Assembly: GCA_948470475.1 (NCBI GenBank)
Contig: OX419336.1
Location: 1,289,501-1,353,500 of the forward strand
Origin: Galaxea fascicularis
Lineage: Eukaryota > Cnidaria > Anthozoa > Scleractinia > Euphylliidae
Reading direction: 5' to 3'
Length of the DNA stretch: 64,000 nucleotides
Both the position numbers and the translations under genes were made by a program. Each line of letters starts with the position of its first letter. The first letter of the stretch is position 1. Below, one piece after another: positions 12,157 to 26,100 of this stretch. The notes under the pieces were generated by a model, which was given only the letters and a program-made list of their open reading frames with translations, was not told the DNA's origin and did no database searches.

Positions 12157-12711
12157 TTTAAAAAGGCCTGGATATAAGCAATAAATATTCTGATGAGATG
12201 ATAAATGTCTGGCGTGGTATGTGAACCAAGAAAGATATGATTTATTTCATAACTGTCACACGCACGCCCGAATAAAAGAAATCCGAGTTCTTAGCAGGAG
12301 CTGTACCAAGTCGAACGTCCTGCATACCGGTAGGATCAGAATGTGGATGTGTGGAATATTAGTGATGAGGGCTTCATCTCGCTTCGCTCTTCATCAATAC
12401 ACCACCTGGCCACATTCTTATCATTCTAGTTTGCAGGAGGTTTCCAACATGGACCTAGACTGCGGGCCTAAGTTCGGATGGGTCTCTTGTTGCTCAGTGG
12501 TTCAAAGTATGGAACAAGTAAATTGGCGATTTTCTGTTTGGAGAACTCGGAATTCCTTCTCCGAGTGTATGTCGGACAGTAGTTAATAAATCAGATTTTT
12601 CAATCAATATTCTTTTTTTAAAGCTAGAAACCATAACTTATGACACGAAAGCCCAATATCAGCACAAGGTTCTCCATATATATTTCTTGTTATATCAGTT
12701 TCGAAGATCTG
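12157..12711. other. P450 5-prime flank, no gene seen
   Basis: Upstream region of the intact P450 gene. No clear TATA box or other site was identified; the frame at 12221-12586 has no recognisable product. Confidence 0.4.
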
Positions 12712-13204
12712 TTAAGGAGGCTCGAAAGGGTTTTTAGCCAAGAGCGCGCGCGCGTAAACAACTCACGCCATATCTATAAAAAGTAAGAGCACGCGTGTGT
12801 CGCGCATGCTCAAATGCTAATCTTGTCGACTCGAAATTTTTCAAGTTTCGTAACTTCACTCGCTTATATTTCCGCTTTCGCTCGGTAGATTTTTTCGATT
12901 TTTTCGGTAACAACTAAGATCAATTGACTGCGTTTATAGTCCGACTTTTAAAAAATTCTGTAGGTAGGGAAAAAATTAAGAAAGCAATAATCAAAAAGTA
13001 GTTTTATTCTTAATCTTCCCTACAGAATTTTTTTTTAATTGTCATGGTAACAGGTTTTCTGAAATAAATGACATGTATCGAATCTATGATATTAATTTTA
13101 TTTCTGTGCCAAATTTCATAGTAATACGATGAACCAAACATAACTTAGAAAAGAATTTGTAGAACTTGTCTAAAGAAAATGAAAACTATTTCGAACCACC
13201 TTAA
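12712..13204. mobile_element. TIR element with TTAAGG(A/T)GG..TCGAAA ends
   Basis: Left end TTAAGGAGGCTCGAAAG and right end TTTCGAACCACCTTAA are inverted copies, each including TTAA, so a TTAA target duplication (as in piggyBac-type insertion) is possible. Inside, 12948-13037 is a second fold-back around TTCTGTAGG. It carries no coding frame and is non-autonomous; its superfamily is uncertain. Confidence 0.7.
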
Positions 13205-14137
13205 AATAAAACGGATTTCATCTTTCATCATCAATCCCTTTCTGTGCCTTAAAAATAATTATTAACAAAAGAATACATTAATAGCTGATCCCAAAGTTCA
13301 GGAATCCAGTGTCAACTATTTTGTTAGCTTGGACAGTAGAGTATTACCGTTAACTTATCCACTGATGTATTTTTTTAATCTTATGCCAATATTTCTATTC
13401 ATTTGTTATAGTGAGAGTCACCAATGCTACTCACGTTTTAGGTCCTTCTAACTACCAACTGAATGGTATAAGTAAGGAACATAAAGGAAATAATGGATAA
13501 AATCACTTGTTATTTTAACAAAGTATCTAAAAGCCAAACTAGAATGCCGGAATATGTATAATGCTCGGGTAATGCCCTATTTTAATTACAGTTTATTGCA
13601 GTCCTGTTTGGGGCAATATTAGCAAGGCAGCGTCCCCCAAAACCAGTGCTTTGGGGGACGCTGTCACAACATTAGAGACATTTGTATGGATTTTGAGCTA
13701 TGTTTCAAGGTCCATAACTTGGTCTCTGTTCAACCTAAAAGAGTCAAACTTGGTCAAACGACCAATTTCAATGTTATCTTTCATGTGATGGTGTCAATTT
13801 ATCGATTACTTCAAAATTTGAAACTCGCCCCAGTTTCCTTTTGAATTTCGGAACGGCCAATATAAGTCTTATATCGGCCGGGCCGCGAGCTACGGTTGGT
13901 TACTCAACAGACTAATAATAACATTTGTAACCAAGGCAAGATGTTGTTCTCAAATCTGACAATTGTATTCACTTTGAAGTTATTCATCAAGCAGTATCGA
14001 TAATTTCAGCTCCTGCCATTCATAGGCCAGGAGATTTTACATAAGAGCATTTTCATGAGTAGGTAATAAACTTAATATAACCAAGCATTGAAGCCCCTTG
14101 AATAAATAAATAGTCCACCATGACTCGACGATTCGTG
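13205..14137. other. Non-coding, one hairpin
   Basis: Apart from the hairpin at 13628-13663 listed separately, this stretch shows no gene or clear element. Confidence 0.4.
13628..13663. repeat. Perfect 14-bp hairpin
   Basis: CAGCGTCCCCCAAA (13628-13641) pairs exactly with TTTGGGGGACGCTG (13650-13663) across an 8-nt spacer. It is GC-rich in AT-rich surroundings and is probably the residue of a small inverted-repeat element. Confidence 0.7.
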
Positions 14138-14330
14138 GGTTTTTTTTTCGATAAGTTACATATTACAATCACTCGTGAGATATTCAAGTGGGAGATAAAC
14201 CATACCTTTGTTTCTAAAATGTGAAAAATCTCTTCCAAAACTGACCAAACGTTTGCTGTGTGCGGGTCGATCGAGCAGTTCTGCACAGTCACGCAGTCTA
14301 CTTGAGAGGCCCAGTCCTCTCTAGGCCAAG
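14138..14330 (-). repeat. Duplicated block upstream of intact P450 (copy B)
   Basis: Homologue of 7725-7965. On the minus strand it has an open frame starting EDWASQVDCVTVQNC and ending ILETK just before a donor-like AAG|GTATGG, preceded by AG-containing sequence that could act as an acceptor. This looks like an internal coding exon of about 37-38 codons, but no partner exon or family was recognised. It could also be a non-coding exon or regulatory DNA of the P450 gene. Confidence 0.5.
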
Positions 14331-14640
14331 TGACCCCATGAATTTCCGACCACTTAGCAGTGAGGGTCGGATCAACTCGGATCGACTGAAAAGCGATGTG
14401 TTGTTATTGTAACGAAGGGAAAGTTGAAGGGAAAGGCGGATAGGCAAAACTTTTATTTCCGTAACAAATACTCAAGTTTTTCCTAGGAGAAATGTCGGCA
14501 CAGCGACTTGTTTCCCATCGCTAACATGCATAACAGTTCGCTTGCATTCGTCAACTCTTTAATAATGATTACTTTATTTACGTCCCACGTCATTCCGAAC
14601 AAGAGTGCTGTAAATCAAATAAACTCTAAATCAAATTAAA

Positions 14641-14757
14641 TGTTGGAGCAGAGCAGAGAGCCAACAAACTCAGCCCACTTATGACACCGAGTGCGGGAAT
14701 TTAACCCGGGACACATGGGTGGAAGGCGAGCGCTCTCACCACTGCGCCAACCCTGCT
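14641..14757 (-). mobile_element. tRNA-derived SINE, family 1 copy (inverted)
   Basis: Reverse strand reads GCAGGGTTGGCGCAGTGGTG (A-box region) then CCCGGGTTAAATTCCCGC (B-box with a mutation) and the shared body GTCATAAGTGGGCTGAG. Same family as 7151-7345, opposite orientation, truncated in the body. It is not a functional tRNA gene: the anticodon arm does not fold properly. Confidence 0.75.
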
Positions 14758-15276
14758 AAATGAAGATTGTCAGGAAGGACAATCGGACTGACACTCCATT
14801 AGCCATGCGCATTACAAGCAATGAAACTTTCTGCGTGCATTTCTAAGTTTGGAGCACGAGCATTTAAAAGGAGTCCTCTACCGGTTTATAGGTGAGTGGT
14901 AGGTTGTTCGCAGTCCAAACAGAACGCAGGGTTGTCGGAACAGCAACAAGGTTATTTATTTCAAACGAACGTAGTAAATTCCGCACGAATAACTCCATAA
15001 CAAGCACACGCTTGGCTTGCAAATTACACTTCGACCTTTGTCACACTCAAATAAACACGGCCAAATGTACACGCGACCTCTGTCACACTACTGACTCAAA
15101 GCGTTCTCTCTTTTTCTGTCTCCTTAAATAAAAGCTACACCGGGCGGCTTATATACTTTACAGCGTAAGATTCTAGAACTTTCCGGCTCAACTAGAGAAA
15201 GTAACATTACAACATTAAACTATTTACAACATCATACGTAAACTTGAAAAACTGCTTCATCATCGTGATACAATAC
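14758..15276. other. Non-coding flank
   Basis: No gene recognised; the small frame at 14892-15131 lacks any family resemblance. Confidence 0.35.
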
Positions 15277-15847
15277 TACAGTCAACTCTCTCGTAAGCGG
15301 CCACCCTTGGTGCACCACAAAGTGGTCGCTTACAGGAGGTGGTCGCTTTCGGGAAAGATCAACAAAATCAGTCTAACACTGGATTGATCAATTAATTACA
15401 TAAATAGATTACCTAATCAGCTAAACTTAGGCAAATAGAAACTAATTTATTTGATTTTTTTCACATGCAACAAGTTTCGGGAAAAGTAGAGTGGAGTGTA
15501 CAGTACGTGTCAATGTGTCTCATGTTAATGAAAATCACCTGAAATTTAAACCGAACAAAACCTAGGAAAACAACGGGGTAGCGTCATTAAAAATTGAACT
15601 TTTGTCACTTCTGAGTAGTGATTTACTAACGATCATACATGATTATGTTGGGTGGTCGCTTACTAGAAACAGAAAACAAAAGAATATGTCAAATTTCTGG
15701 CCTAAAAAGTGGTCGCGGTCGCTTTAGAAATTTGAGTGGTAGTCGCTTACGAGAGAGCTCTGAGAACAGTATTTAACTGAGAGACAAAACGGTTGTTTAC
15801 GAAGTGGTTGCTTACGAGAAGTGGTCGCTATGAGAGAGTTGACTGTA
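15277..15847. mobile_element. Tigger-like TIR element, 571 bp
   Basis: Left end TACAGTCAACTCTCTCGTAA and right end GAGAGAGTTGACTGTA are inverted copies flanked by TA. Motifs of the type GTGGTCGCTTAC recur near both ends (15320-15360, 15655-15665, 15710-15760, 15800-15830) in both orientations, a pattern of subterminal repeats. There is no transposase frame, so it is non-autonomous. Such ends are typical of pogo/Tigger-type elements. Confidence 0.8.
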
Positions 15848-18800
15848 ATTGAATATGCACCAAAGTTCTAGACAGTGACGCAAGTCACGCAACAGTTTTT
15901 CGTAACAGTCAAAATGCAGCAAATCAAATCAACCTTGCGCATCATCGAGATTCTAGTTAACGTCAATTAGCTAAGGTTTGATTCATTCAGCACCAGTTTA
16001 TTGCAATTCAGTTCCATGCTCTAACAGCTCCACGTCAGTGTTTCTCAGTCCTTCTTCAACTGACAGGCACCGCTGCATGAGTAGCGTTGTGTTTATCATA
16101 CGAATGCTTTCAGTTGCTCTGTTTGTACCGATCAAATATAAGGCCATTCGTCCGTTTCTCTCATCTCACGTTTCCTTCTCTGCTCCGCCTCCACCCCCTC
16201 AGTTTTCCTTCCCCCCCTCCTTTCCCTTCCCCCCCCCCATTCTTCTTTTCCTTCTTTTCCTGTTTATTTTGGAGAATGAACATTGCACCAAGTTTCCCGT
16301 GGGAGATCACTTGTTTTTCTGAAAGGATGAAACAAACAGGTGTTCCTTAAAACAGGCAAATGTTAATTTGAATAAGCATAACAACAATACCTTTACTACC
16401 TTTTGACAATAAAATACCTAGAATTTTGGTATTGAAACACCAAAACGTACAAGGAAATCTTGCTCAAATTCTATGGTCTAGAGGAATGATTACTTATCAC
16501 TTACAGTTTCGCTAACTTGTGCTACATTTTTCAGAGTGTCAGGCATGAATCTGAAGCATAATCAATGGCCAATGAGCAACAGTTATAGGTCATTTATTAT
16601 ACACATTTCTCAAACAAAACAGAGAGTTCGTGATCAGAAGCGAGAATTCCAATCATCAATAAAGCGAAGCAATTTCAAGCTGTTCACCGAACAATTCCAA
16701 ACTGTCGAACAAAGACTCTTATTCACCATGCGTGTTGTGATAGCACAATGCGACCATGAAATCCCTGGTGTTTTCACGTGTCAGGAGCATCGAACCAACA
16801 CTAGTCTCTGAATTTTCCGACTGAGTGATATGATTCGTTAAAGTCGTTTCGTTCACTAGAACATAATCTGATAGACAGTTGTGGACAGCCATGCCCTTCT
16901 ATTGAAATACTTTTTTTGTGTGTTATCAAAGGATTATTGCCGACGAAACAAATGTGCTGTTGGAAAGATCAACCAACCAGATAATTGTTGTTAAAATTAC
17001 CAAGGTCTAACTTTCTCGCGATCCTCGTGCTAGAGAACTCAGACGCCTTGTCGTTAAAGTGTAAGACTGGCATTTTGGAGTTTGGCAGTGGCAGGCTGTC
17101 TAGCTCAATTGGTTTTCTCGGTAGATCCGTTCCCCAAACCAATGCACTTGAATCTCTCATGGTAATGGAAGGCCTTCCACATAATACAGCGACAGGTGTA
17201 CGAACTGCACCATGGAGAGAGAGCAGCGTCCTCGCATTACCCAATGATGTTTCCGGCTCCAAAAATTTTCGTGTTAAGAAATGATTACAAATTGGAATGT
17301 GCTTGAATCCTTTGGATAGGATCTGAATTTAATATATTTGTCAGTAAAAGATAATCTTGAACGAGGAATTTACACTTTGATGGAAAAATTTACAAAGAGA
17401 AAATTAAGTTAGACTCAACACTATTATCTGCTTTAAAACAGTCTGCAATACCTAAATGCCAAGTTATTTTATGGACATGAAATTTTCATGAAAAGAGCTC
17501 GTGCAGCACTAAGTAGAGAACAACAGATTACTGCTGAGAAAAATTGCCTCTTAAAACTTTAAATAATGAATCAATTTTAGCAACTCTTTAATGGATACCA
17601 TTTGAGTCTGTTCTATTTTTCGTGAGCACATGCAGAAAGAGTACCTGCCTCATCACCAAATTAGAAAGCATTACTAGATGTACATTATAGAAAGTCTAGA
17701 AGTCATTCAGACAACCATTTACAGCATGATAATAAAACGTATTCTTTTAAATATTTGATAAAATAATAAAGAGGACGTATACATGAGACCTTTTACTTAG
17801 GGGAAGCCAAACCGACCTGATGTTAAAATATGAAACTTTAAAAACTGAATGATCGATTATTTAAGGCAATTGACACCGATTTCTGAGCCTTAGAAGTATT
17901 TTTTAAACTGGGTCAGTATTTCGCACACATTGGCTAGGTTTTTCACATTTTAAAGATTGAAAAGTTTACTTCTAATTCTTTTGGAATGTCTCAACTGACT
18001 TTGTGTTCACGCGTACTGCATTCCCTCACTCTCAGTATTTTTAAAATTGGACAGAAGACAGTTTGAAACTGGTTTCGATCAAATCCTCACGGCTGCAAAA
18101 GTAAATCGACGCAAAAAACATCCCCCTGAACATGTCGGGGGTTTTACCAATCGAAAAGTTGTATAACTGGGTATTTTTTATTTTTATTGAATTAAAAAAG
18201 GTAAAAAACTCAGTCAATCAACGCAGACTTTTTCAAACTCGCGAGCAAAATAAATGTAGATTCAAAAACCAAAAAGTAATCGGACAAATTAATTGTTTAT
18301 TCTATTCACTTACAGCAATTTAGTTTGAGTCAGCGAACACGCAGAAGAGTCTAGTGAACGAACCAAATGCGCTATAAGAGAAAAATTCTGAGTAAATTGT
18401 CATATAAAAATACAAATGTGAGATTCCACAAAGGGGAAAACGCTCCCAATCTAGCAACCAAGGTGTTTACCCAAGTACAAGTTTTGTTTGCTTTACATCT
18501 TTATAGACTTTACGACGATCTAAACACGCAACTCACCACTACTGACTCTCACTCTTCATCAAAATGGTAAACTGAATTGTCAACTTACTCTGGATGAAGT
18601 TGAGCGGCAAAGCAGCCTTTTTTTCATTTAGGAGTTAACCTTTCTGATACCAATAATGTTCGAACGTAAATTCTTCCGACACTCTCCTCGGATTCCACAC
18701 TCGAGTCTTACTGTTCATTCCACAATTGAAGTCATACATTTTAGTCTACCGGCGAGACGAACAGAACCCCCTTGCGTTCTTTTGCTACTGTTAAAATATT

Positions 18801-21800
18801 AGCTGATACAGCACTGTTTGTATGAGAGTTCAACGGCGCTTTGGTAAGACAGTGAGTCGATATCCATAGCATATTTAACAAGCGTATTGGCAATTATATT
18901 TCTAAATTGAAAACAGGCAAGAAAATGTCTTGGAAATTACTGAATTCATCTCCCAAGAATAATAATAAGAAAGACCAGATGGAGATCTTACGGCTGGTAT
19001 TTGTCGCCAAGGGCATAAGGGCTTTAGCCAGTAGACGCTATATTTAATTTATATCTCGTCATTTGTTTGTTATCACATATCCGCTGAGCCAATCAAAGTG
19101 TGGAATTGACGGGCATCATCCAATGGTCTACGTTTCTTTAACAATTTCAAATAAATGTGTTTCCCCATTACCACAACATCAACACAGTGAATCTTTTCAC
19201 ACAAATCTTTATTTCTGAATAACTAATCGCTTTAATTCAACGAAACGTATTTTAACCTCTGCTCGTTCGTGAGCGAATTTTCCTTTCTAGCTAATTCAAC
19301 TCTATTTATAGTCAGTGGAGAGAATTCGGCAACTCATCAGAAAACGAATTTTCAGTTACTTTTATATTTTTCTTCATTTTAATCATCTGCTTTTGTATTA
19401 AAAGTAAGGGGAATTTATGTATTGACAAGTCCAGAGGGAAACTGATGTCCTTAGATGACCAACTTTCTAGCAAGGATCTTAAGTTACGTCAAGTTCCCGC
19501 CAGAGTATTAAATCCGCACTTTTTATCTGACCACCTAATCTTCTTCCGATCCAGCTATTGTCTGTATTCACTTTCCCCACAGCTGTGCGACTTCAAAATT
19601 CAATTGCAATTTCTACTACTTCCTGAAACTTAAGTTGGCCCTAGACAGCTTTCATTATTTTTATACACACACCAAGCCGAAAGGACTCTTAAAATTTTAA
19701 GCTTGGTAATAAAATTAGCTTCAACGTTGCGGCAAACTCTTCCGCTGGTGTTGCGACAGGCAAATTGACTCCTCAACACTTAATTCGTCTTTTATTCAGG
19801 TTTAAGAAACTTAAAAGATCGTTTGCCGATGATGGTGAAGGCAAATGGCACTGTTTGGCTCATGTTTGCATCTTGTTTAAACAAGCTTATGAAAAATGTA
19901 CGGAAGAGTGTTTGCAAAACACCAAACGACAGATGTCACTTTCCCATGGCGAGAAAAAGGAAATCTGCGAAACCTTTAAGAATCCACGGAAACGCGTACT
20001 TAACTCAATTATAATATATCATAAATCTTTTATTTAAAATCGCTCAACCTTTTAATGTTAAAAGAAGTAAAGATAATGTCACCGAATTTTCTACAAAGAG
20101 AAAGAAAAAGATCTAAAGTTATGACGTACAATGAGGTTGATTAGCAGCCACACTGATTCACCTGAATGAACAAAAACTATGAAGTTTACCATTTAAAATT
20201 ATTGAGTTTCATTCTGTGGGCTGATTTTTCCCGAAAAGCGGAATTTCAAAAGACACCCGGTTGAACCAGAGAATAGAAAAACTTGTAACGTCTACAACAA
20301 GTCTGTCTAGCTTTAGCCCTTCTTTTTTTCCTGAAGAAAATCGATTTTAAAACCAGCATTTTTTCACTCGGGCGGGTTCTCTTGTACCCCCCAGATTTGT
20401 TTTGCTTCGCGTCCATTAAGAAAATTTCAATCCAATCCTTTCAATCTCAGCGGTGGGTCATCTTGCTTAATTTACTCGAACTTTAGCATGATAATTTCAC
20501 CGTAAAGCTCCTTTAAAACGTAATTCGTATTCCATTTGGACTGAGGCATAAATACCTGGTGTTGCGCACGTATTTAGATCCATATAGACTAGTCGTGTAA
20601 TAAGCCTGTTTATTTCGTCGAAATTACCACAACTTTAAGGCAAAGAGTCGATTATCCCACGGTTTTAAGTAAAGTTTAAGTTCTCGCTGTCCAAGAGAGT
20701 AAAATAAAAAATAAATATATAAGTCCCCGCTAAAGAATCATCTCAGACTTGCTTTTAAGGCTTACGAAGATGTTTTTATATGATCTCATTAAATTTTGAA
20801 CAGTGCAAAAGGCGAAAAGTGCGAAGAAATTTAACGATTTTGTTTAAGATTAATTCAATCAAGAAACACAAAAAAAGCGTTAAAGCAGAGGATGGATTTC
20901 GCTTTGACAAAGCAATGAGTTCGCGATTTCTGATGTCTAAGGTAGCTGTTCCAAATTGTATTTCTATATTATTTTTCGGTTAGAACAGTGTTTTCGTGAT
21001 AAAACGATTTTGTTAAGAACATTCTTCCTCACCATTAAAACTATATCAGCAAAAAATACTGAGAAGGGAGGGTGACAACAACAAGAAAGGAAATTTCGCT
21101 AACACTTTCACTTTATGTAGAGAAAGTATCAAAAAGCTACCGGATATTTCCTAATTGGAATTTACTTAGTTTAAATAAATGAACTGTAAAGTCCGAATGC
21201 CTTTCTTTATAAACCACGGGCCATCTTTGTTCAAAAACACAAAGGTAGCCTTTTGTAGATTACTAATAGCCGGGTTCAGAGTACGAAGTTATCCGAACGC
21301 AAACTTTTGGCACATATCGGTATGACAACATGACGAGCTGGTATTTTTGAGGTTGTAGTTTGTGCACGTGACAACACCGTATTTTCTGCACTAATACCCC
21401 AAAGTTCAGCGCTTAAGTGAAATTCATTATTTAGTGGACTTCCAAACAGATTCGACGGGAGATTATGAAAATGTAATGAAGCTATTTTGAGTTTACCATA
21501 TGGTGGTTTTCATTGAAAATAAAATAGCTCTGAGTTTGAAAGCAAACGAAACAAAGGCTGATAAGGGGATCGTTGTTAACGTTTGATTCTTTGACAAATC
21601 GCTATTTGTAGCCGAGTCATTCTTAAATCCTACTTTTCTTATCTCTTAATGATTTGACACCTTTATTACTTTTACACACTGCATATCCCGGACGCAACTT
21701 AACTGCAAGTTAATTTGAGCCTTCCTTGATTAACCTGTCTTATGCTTAACTTTATTAAGACAAGAATTTGCTCCAAACAGCACATCATCCAGATTTTCAT

Positions 21801-22071
21801 GCCGTGTTTGTACTTAATTTCACTGAAAGAAGCATTTCCTCCAATTTTAAAATTTTCATTATCTGTTTCCAGCTATCATTGGCTTAATAGAGCAAAGACG
21901 TCAATAAAAATGAAATCGCAAATGACCCGTTCATCTCAGTTGTTGATCGATCTGAGCTGTTTGCTTGGCCGCAAATTGTCCAAGCTGTACTTCGAACCTA
22001 ATTTCCAAATTTCACAGTTTTCATTACAATAAGGCATCCGGCAGCTTGTATTTTTTCGCTGCTTATATTTT
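15848..22071. other. Gene-poor region upstream of Emx-like gene
   Basis: About 6 kb with no supportable exon. A polypyrimidine tract at about 16180-16260 (runs of C and T) produces long low-complexity frames. Frames at 16969-17284 are open on both strands but match nothing I recognise. The rest is AT-rich. It may contain regulatory DNA for the Emx-like gene, which is inference from position only. Confidence 0.4.
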
Positions 22072-22160
22072 TAATTAGTTCCAAGTCATTAATTGAAAAT
22101 GGGAACAATGTATTGTACTAATAATTAAATTGTAAGCTATATAATTGGATTGCTTGTAAG
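22072..22160 (+). promoter_or_regulatory. Cluster of TAAT/ATTA homeodomain core sites
   Basis: Within about 90 bp directly upstream of the Emx-like start there are at least seven TAAT or ATTA cores (in TTTTTAATTAG, CATTAATTG, CTAATAATTAAATTG and TATAATTGG). Homeodomain proteins with Gln50 bind such cores, so auto- or cross-regulation is possible. AT-rich DNA gives such matches by chance, so confidence is low. Confidence 0.3.
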
Positions 22161-22240
22161 AAGCAGTCACTTTTAACGCTGAACTCGAGAAGAACACACT
22201 AACCACAGCCCAGAAAAAGTCAGCTCCTGCTGGTGTAAAG

Positions 22241-23198
<958 letters not shown>

Positions 23199-26100
23199 AT
23201 TTGTATTTGCTGAAAATTGCGATTTTTATTGAACACGATTGCCAATTTCTAGAACAATGTTTGCTCCGCCTTTGAGCCGATCAGAAACAGATAGTATGTT
23301 GAATACTACACCCTCACCTTTACGAAAGAGCTAAGGCAACGCCGGATAACTAGTCATTCCAACCAACAGAAATCTATCGAGAAAGGGATGAACCATGAAA
23401 AAGGCAAAGAGGGCTGGGTTTTTCAGATGAAAATGGGATTTTTTTTTACTTAATTTTTCTTCCTCCATTTTGTTCTCGGGATGAGGAGAACGGTTTAAAG
23501 ACATTGTTTATAAGTATATCATGAACAGTCTAACGTAAAGCGGGTACCGGAAAAATGCTAGTTATCCGCGCAAAGTGACATCTCTATCAAGAAAAAATCT
23601 ATATAGGTAAAAGAAGTGGAGTAGGCACAGAAGCTTACAAATTTCTTTATCCAGGAGTAAAGGAAAAAATAGTTTCGTGTCAAGAAAAATAGGTTGTAAT
23701 GTACAAATCTAGAAATTTGAAAACGTTCAATGTAAATATATTCTTGCTAGCCAACACAGTTAGATAAAACAGATCAAAGGTTGTAAAAATGGAAATGCTT
23801 TGCTAAGAAATATAATAAAGGGTTTTCGAAAATTTATGAAATGTTGAGTTTAGAATGTCTTACACTGGACTCCTAGAAACAAGGAGCACAGTTTTCAGTG
23901 GCAATTTTGTACTTTCCAAGTACCAAAAGTGGTAATGACGAGATCTTCCTATGCTTTCGAAATGACATAAACCGCGCGTCTATCCAGTTCAGACATGTCA
24001 AGGTAAAGATAACAACTAGCTACCCGCCTCGGTGAAGAAAAAACATTTCAATTTAAGCTTTTTTAGGTGGGCAAGCTAAACGAAAAACTAGAACAGTTTG
24101 ACAGCCTTCCAGGATGCTCACTGTTTAAAACGTATTCAAAAAAAGTTCTTCAAATACCACAAAAACAATAATCTAAGCCACCCGTCAAAAAATGACGAGA
24201 GAAAACGTTTTATCGAGGGCTTAGTTTCATGATTTAAAATTACCTTCCACGGGAACTTCACAATTTTGTGGCTGAATTTGAGCATAGTTTGTAGAGAGCT
24301 GTTTATTCGGAAACAAGAGGAGGAAAACATTTATGTTGGTAAACCCAACTTCTCAGAATGAGTACCTTCCCTTAGAAGACCGTCGTAGAACTGCCAAGCG
24401 AAGTACAAAATATATACAAATAAATAGTAACAAGTCTGCAAACACTAAGCGGCCAGCTAAATAAAATTCAGTTCTCATCGATTTGTAATTTTTGGACTAA
24501 TTTTGCATGATCTGGCTCTTAAAACTCATTTAAGGCCTTTGCCTCCATGAAATGGAAATAAATTCGAGTTAATATAGAAGTTAATGAAAAATTTATACCC
24601 GTTAAAAGAAATTGGTAGCAGGGTAGGAAATTCAGATAACATTTTTCTTTTGGCATAAATGAGTTTGAATTTTTCAAAAGTTCAAATTAACATTTCGTTA
24701 TTTGCGTGATGTGAACTGAGGAAATTTTAACTTTCAGTCAGTATCGAATTTTGTATTTGATCGCCGACCAAAGCTTGGCGAGGGTCATTAACTTTTGCGT
24801 GGGATAAATAGGAAATTGAGCTGCTGTTGAAACCATTAGAAAAACAGCCTAACTAATTTATTCATTTTTCATGTTATTCCCAGATCAAATGAAAATTTCA
24901 TCGTTAAGAGAAAGAGATAAAAAAAAAAAGTGACAACCATTTGCCATGGTTCAAGAAAGATGCTGAACATACCGAGTTTCAGTTTGTACTGAGTTATTTT
25001 ATGTACCTTTTGTCGAAACTAGTGATCGCACACGCAGAGTATCTGGTAAAAAAACAATTTGCTGAAATTAATTAAATTAGGCTTAAGTAAAGACGCACTT
25101 TCAATTAGGAAGGAATTTAACGATGCTTGGAATAAATTTTCGAAGCCGAATTATAGAGGTGTCAATTAGCAAGAAAAATAACGTTGCAACTCGTCTCATT
25201 TGTCGAGTATTTTTTTTTTCGGTGACAAACCATGATTTCTAGTCATACAAACTTCCAGGTTTGATAGGACATGTGAAGGCGATGAACCTAAACGAGGAAT
25301 TTGAGTGTAGTTTCCTTGATTAAAAGATCGGGGCTGTTTTGTTATAGATGCGGTAATTAAACTACAGTTGCACTTGGCAAAGTGATTCCAAGATCTTTAA
25401 ACTTGTGATGAATCAGTTTAAAGGGTTCGAGTAGCCATTTGGACTGATATATTCAACGAAATACTTTTCTCGTTTAGTGTGTGCAGAAAGGTAGTCTCGC
25501 TTTCAGTTTAGAGCAATGGAATCAAGCTAAATACACAGGGTTAGTGGCTCCAAAATAAAATTACAAGCGGCGTGTTGCTTTTAATCGATATTAAAATAGT
25601 TATCACTCTTTAATTGAGGTCCCTGAACATACATATAACGTGAAAATGTGTCTTAAGCAAAGTGTTTTCGATGCTGTGTACGTGCTTTCTTGGTTCCGCA
25701 AACCTCAAGAGCGATCCTTTGAGATACAAACGAGCCAGAACTCTGCACCTTAGTCACAATCACTGCACATAAATTCAAGGAGCTCGTGCATAACTTTGAA
25801 TGAAAAGGAATCATTTTTTTTAACTACCCAACATGCATTGATACAAGAGATAAATGTTTCTTTTCAAAACTTAAAATTTTCTCGTGAGAGAATTCTTGGA
25901 TAATTATTCCTTTACTTGTTCTACTAGCAGGACGGCGCTGAGAGGATTTAAACAAGGCGTAAACGATTTTTTTAAATGCTATTAAGCAAATAATAAATCA
26001 TAAACTTGCAACTTTTTCTACGGAATACCTGAATGGAACTTGTTTAAGGGGACAAACTATTGGCTATTGGAAATTTAGCCAAAAAGGCATTGGCCAAACT

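Noticed and set aside
15978..16350. Proline- and phenylalanine-rich plus-strand frames
   Set aside because: Produced by the polypyrimidine tract near 16180-16260; no family resemblance.
16969..17284. Overlapping frames of about 98 codons on both strands
   Set aside because: Neither has a convincing start, splice site or family resemblance.
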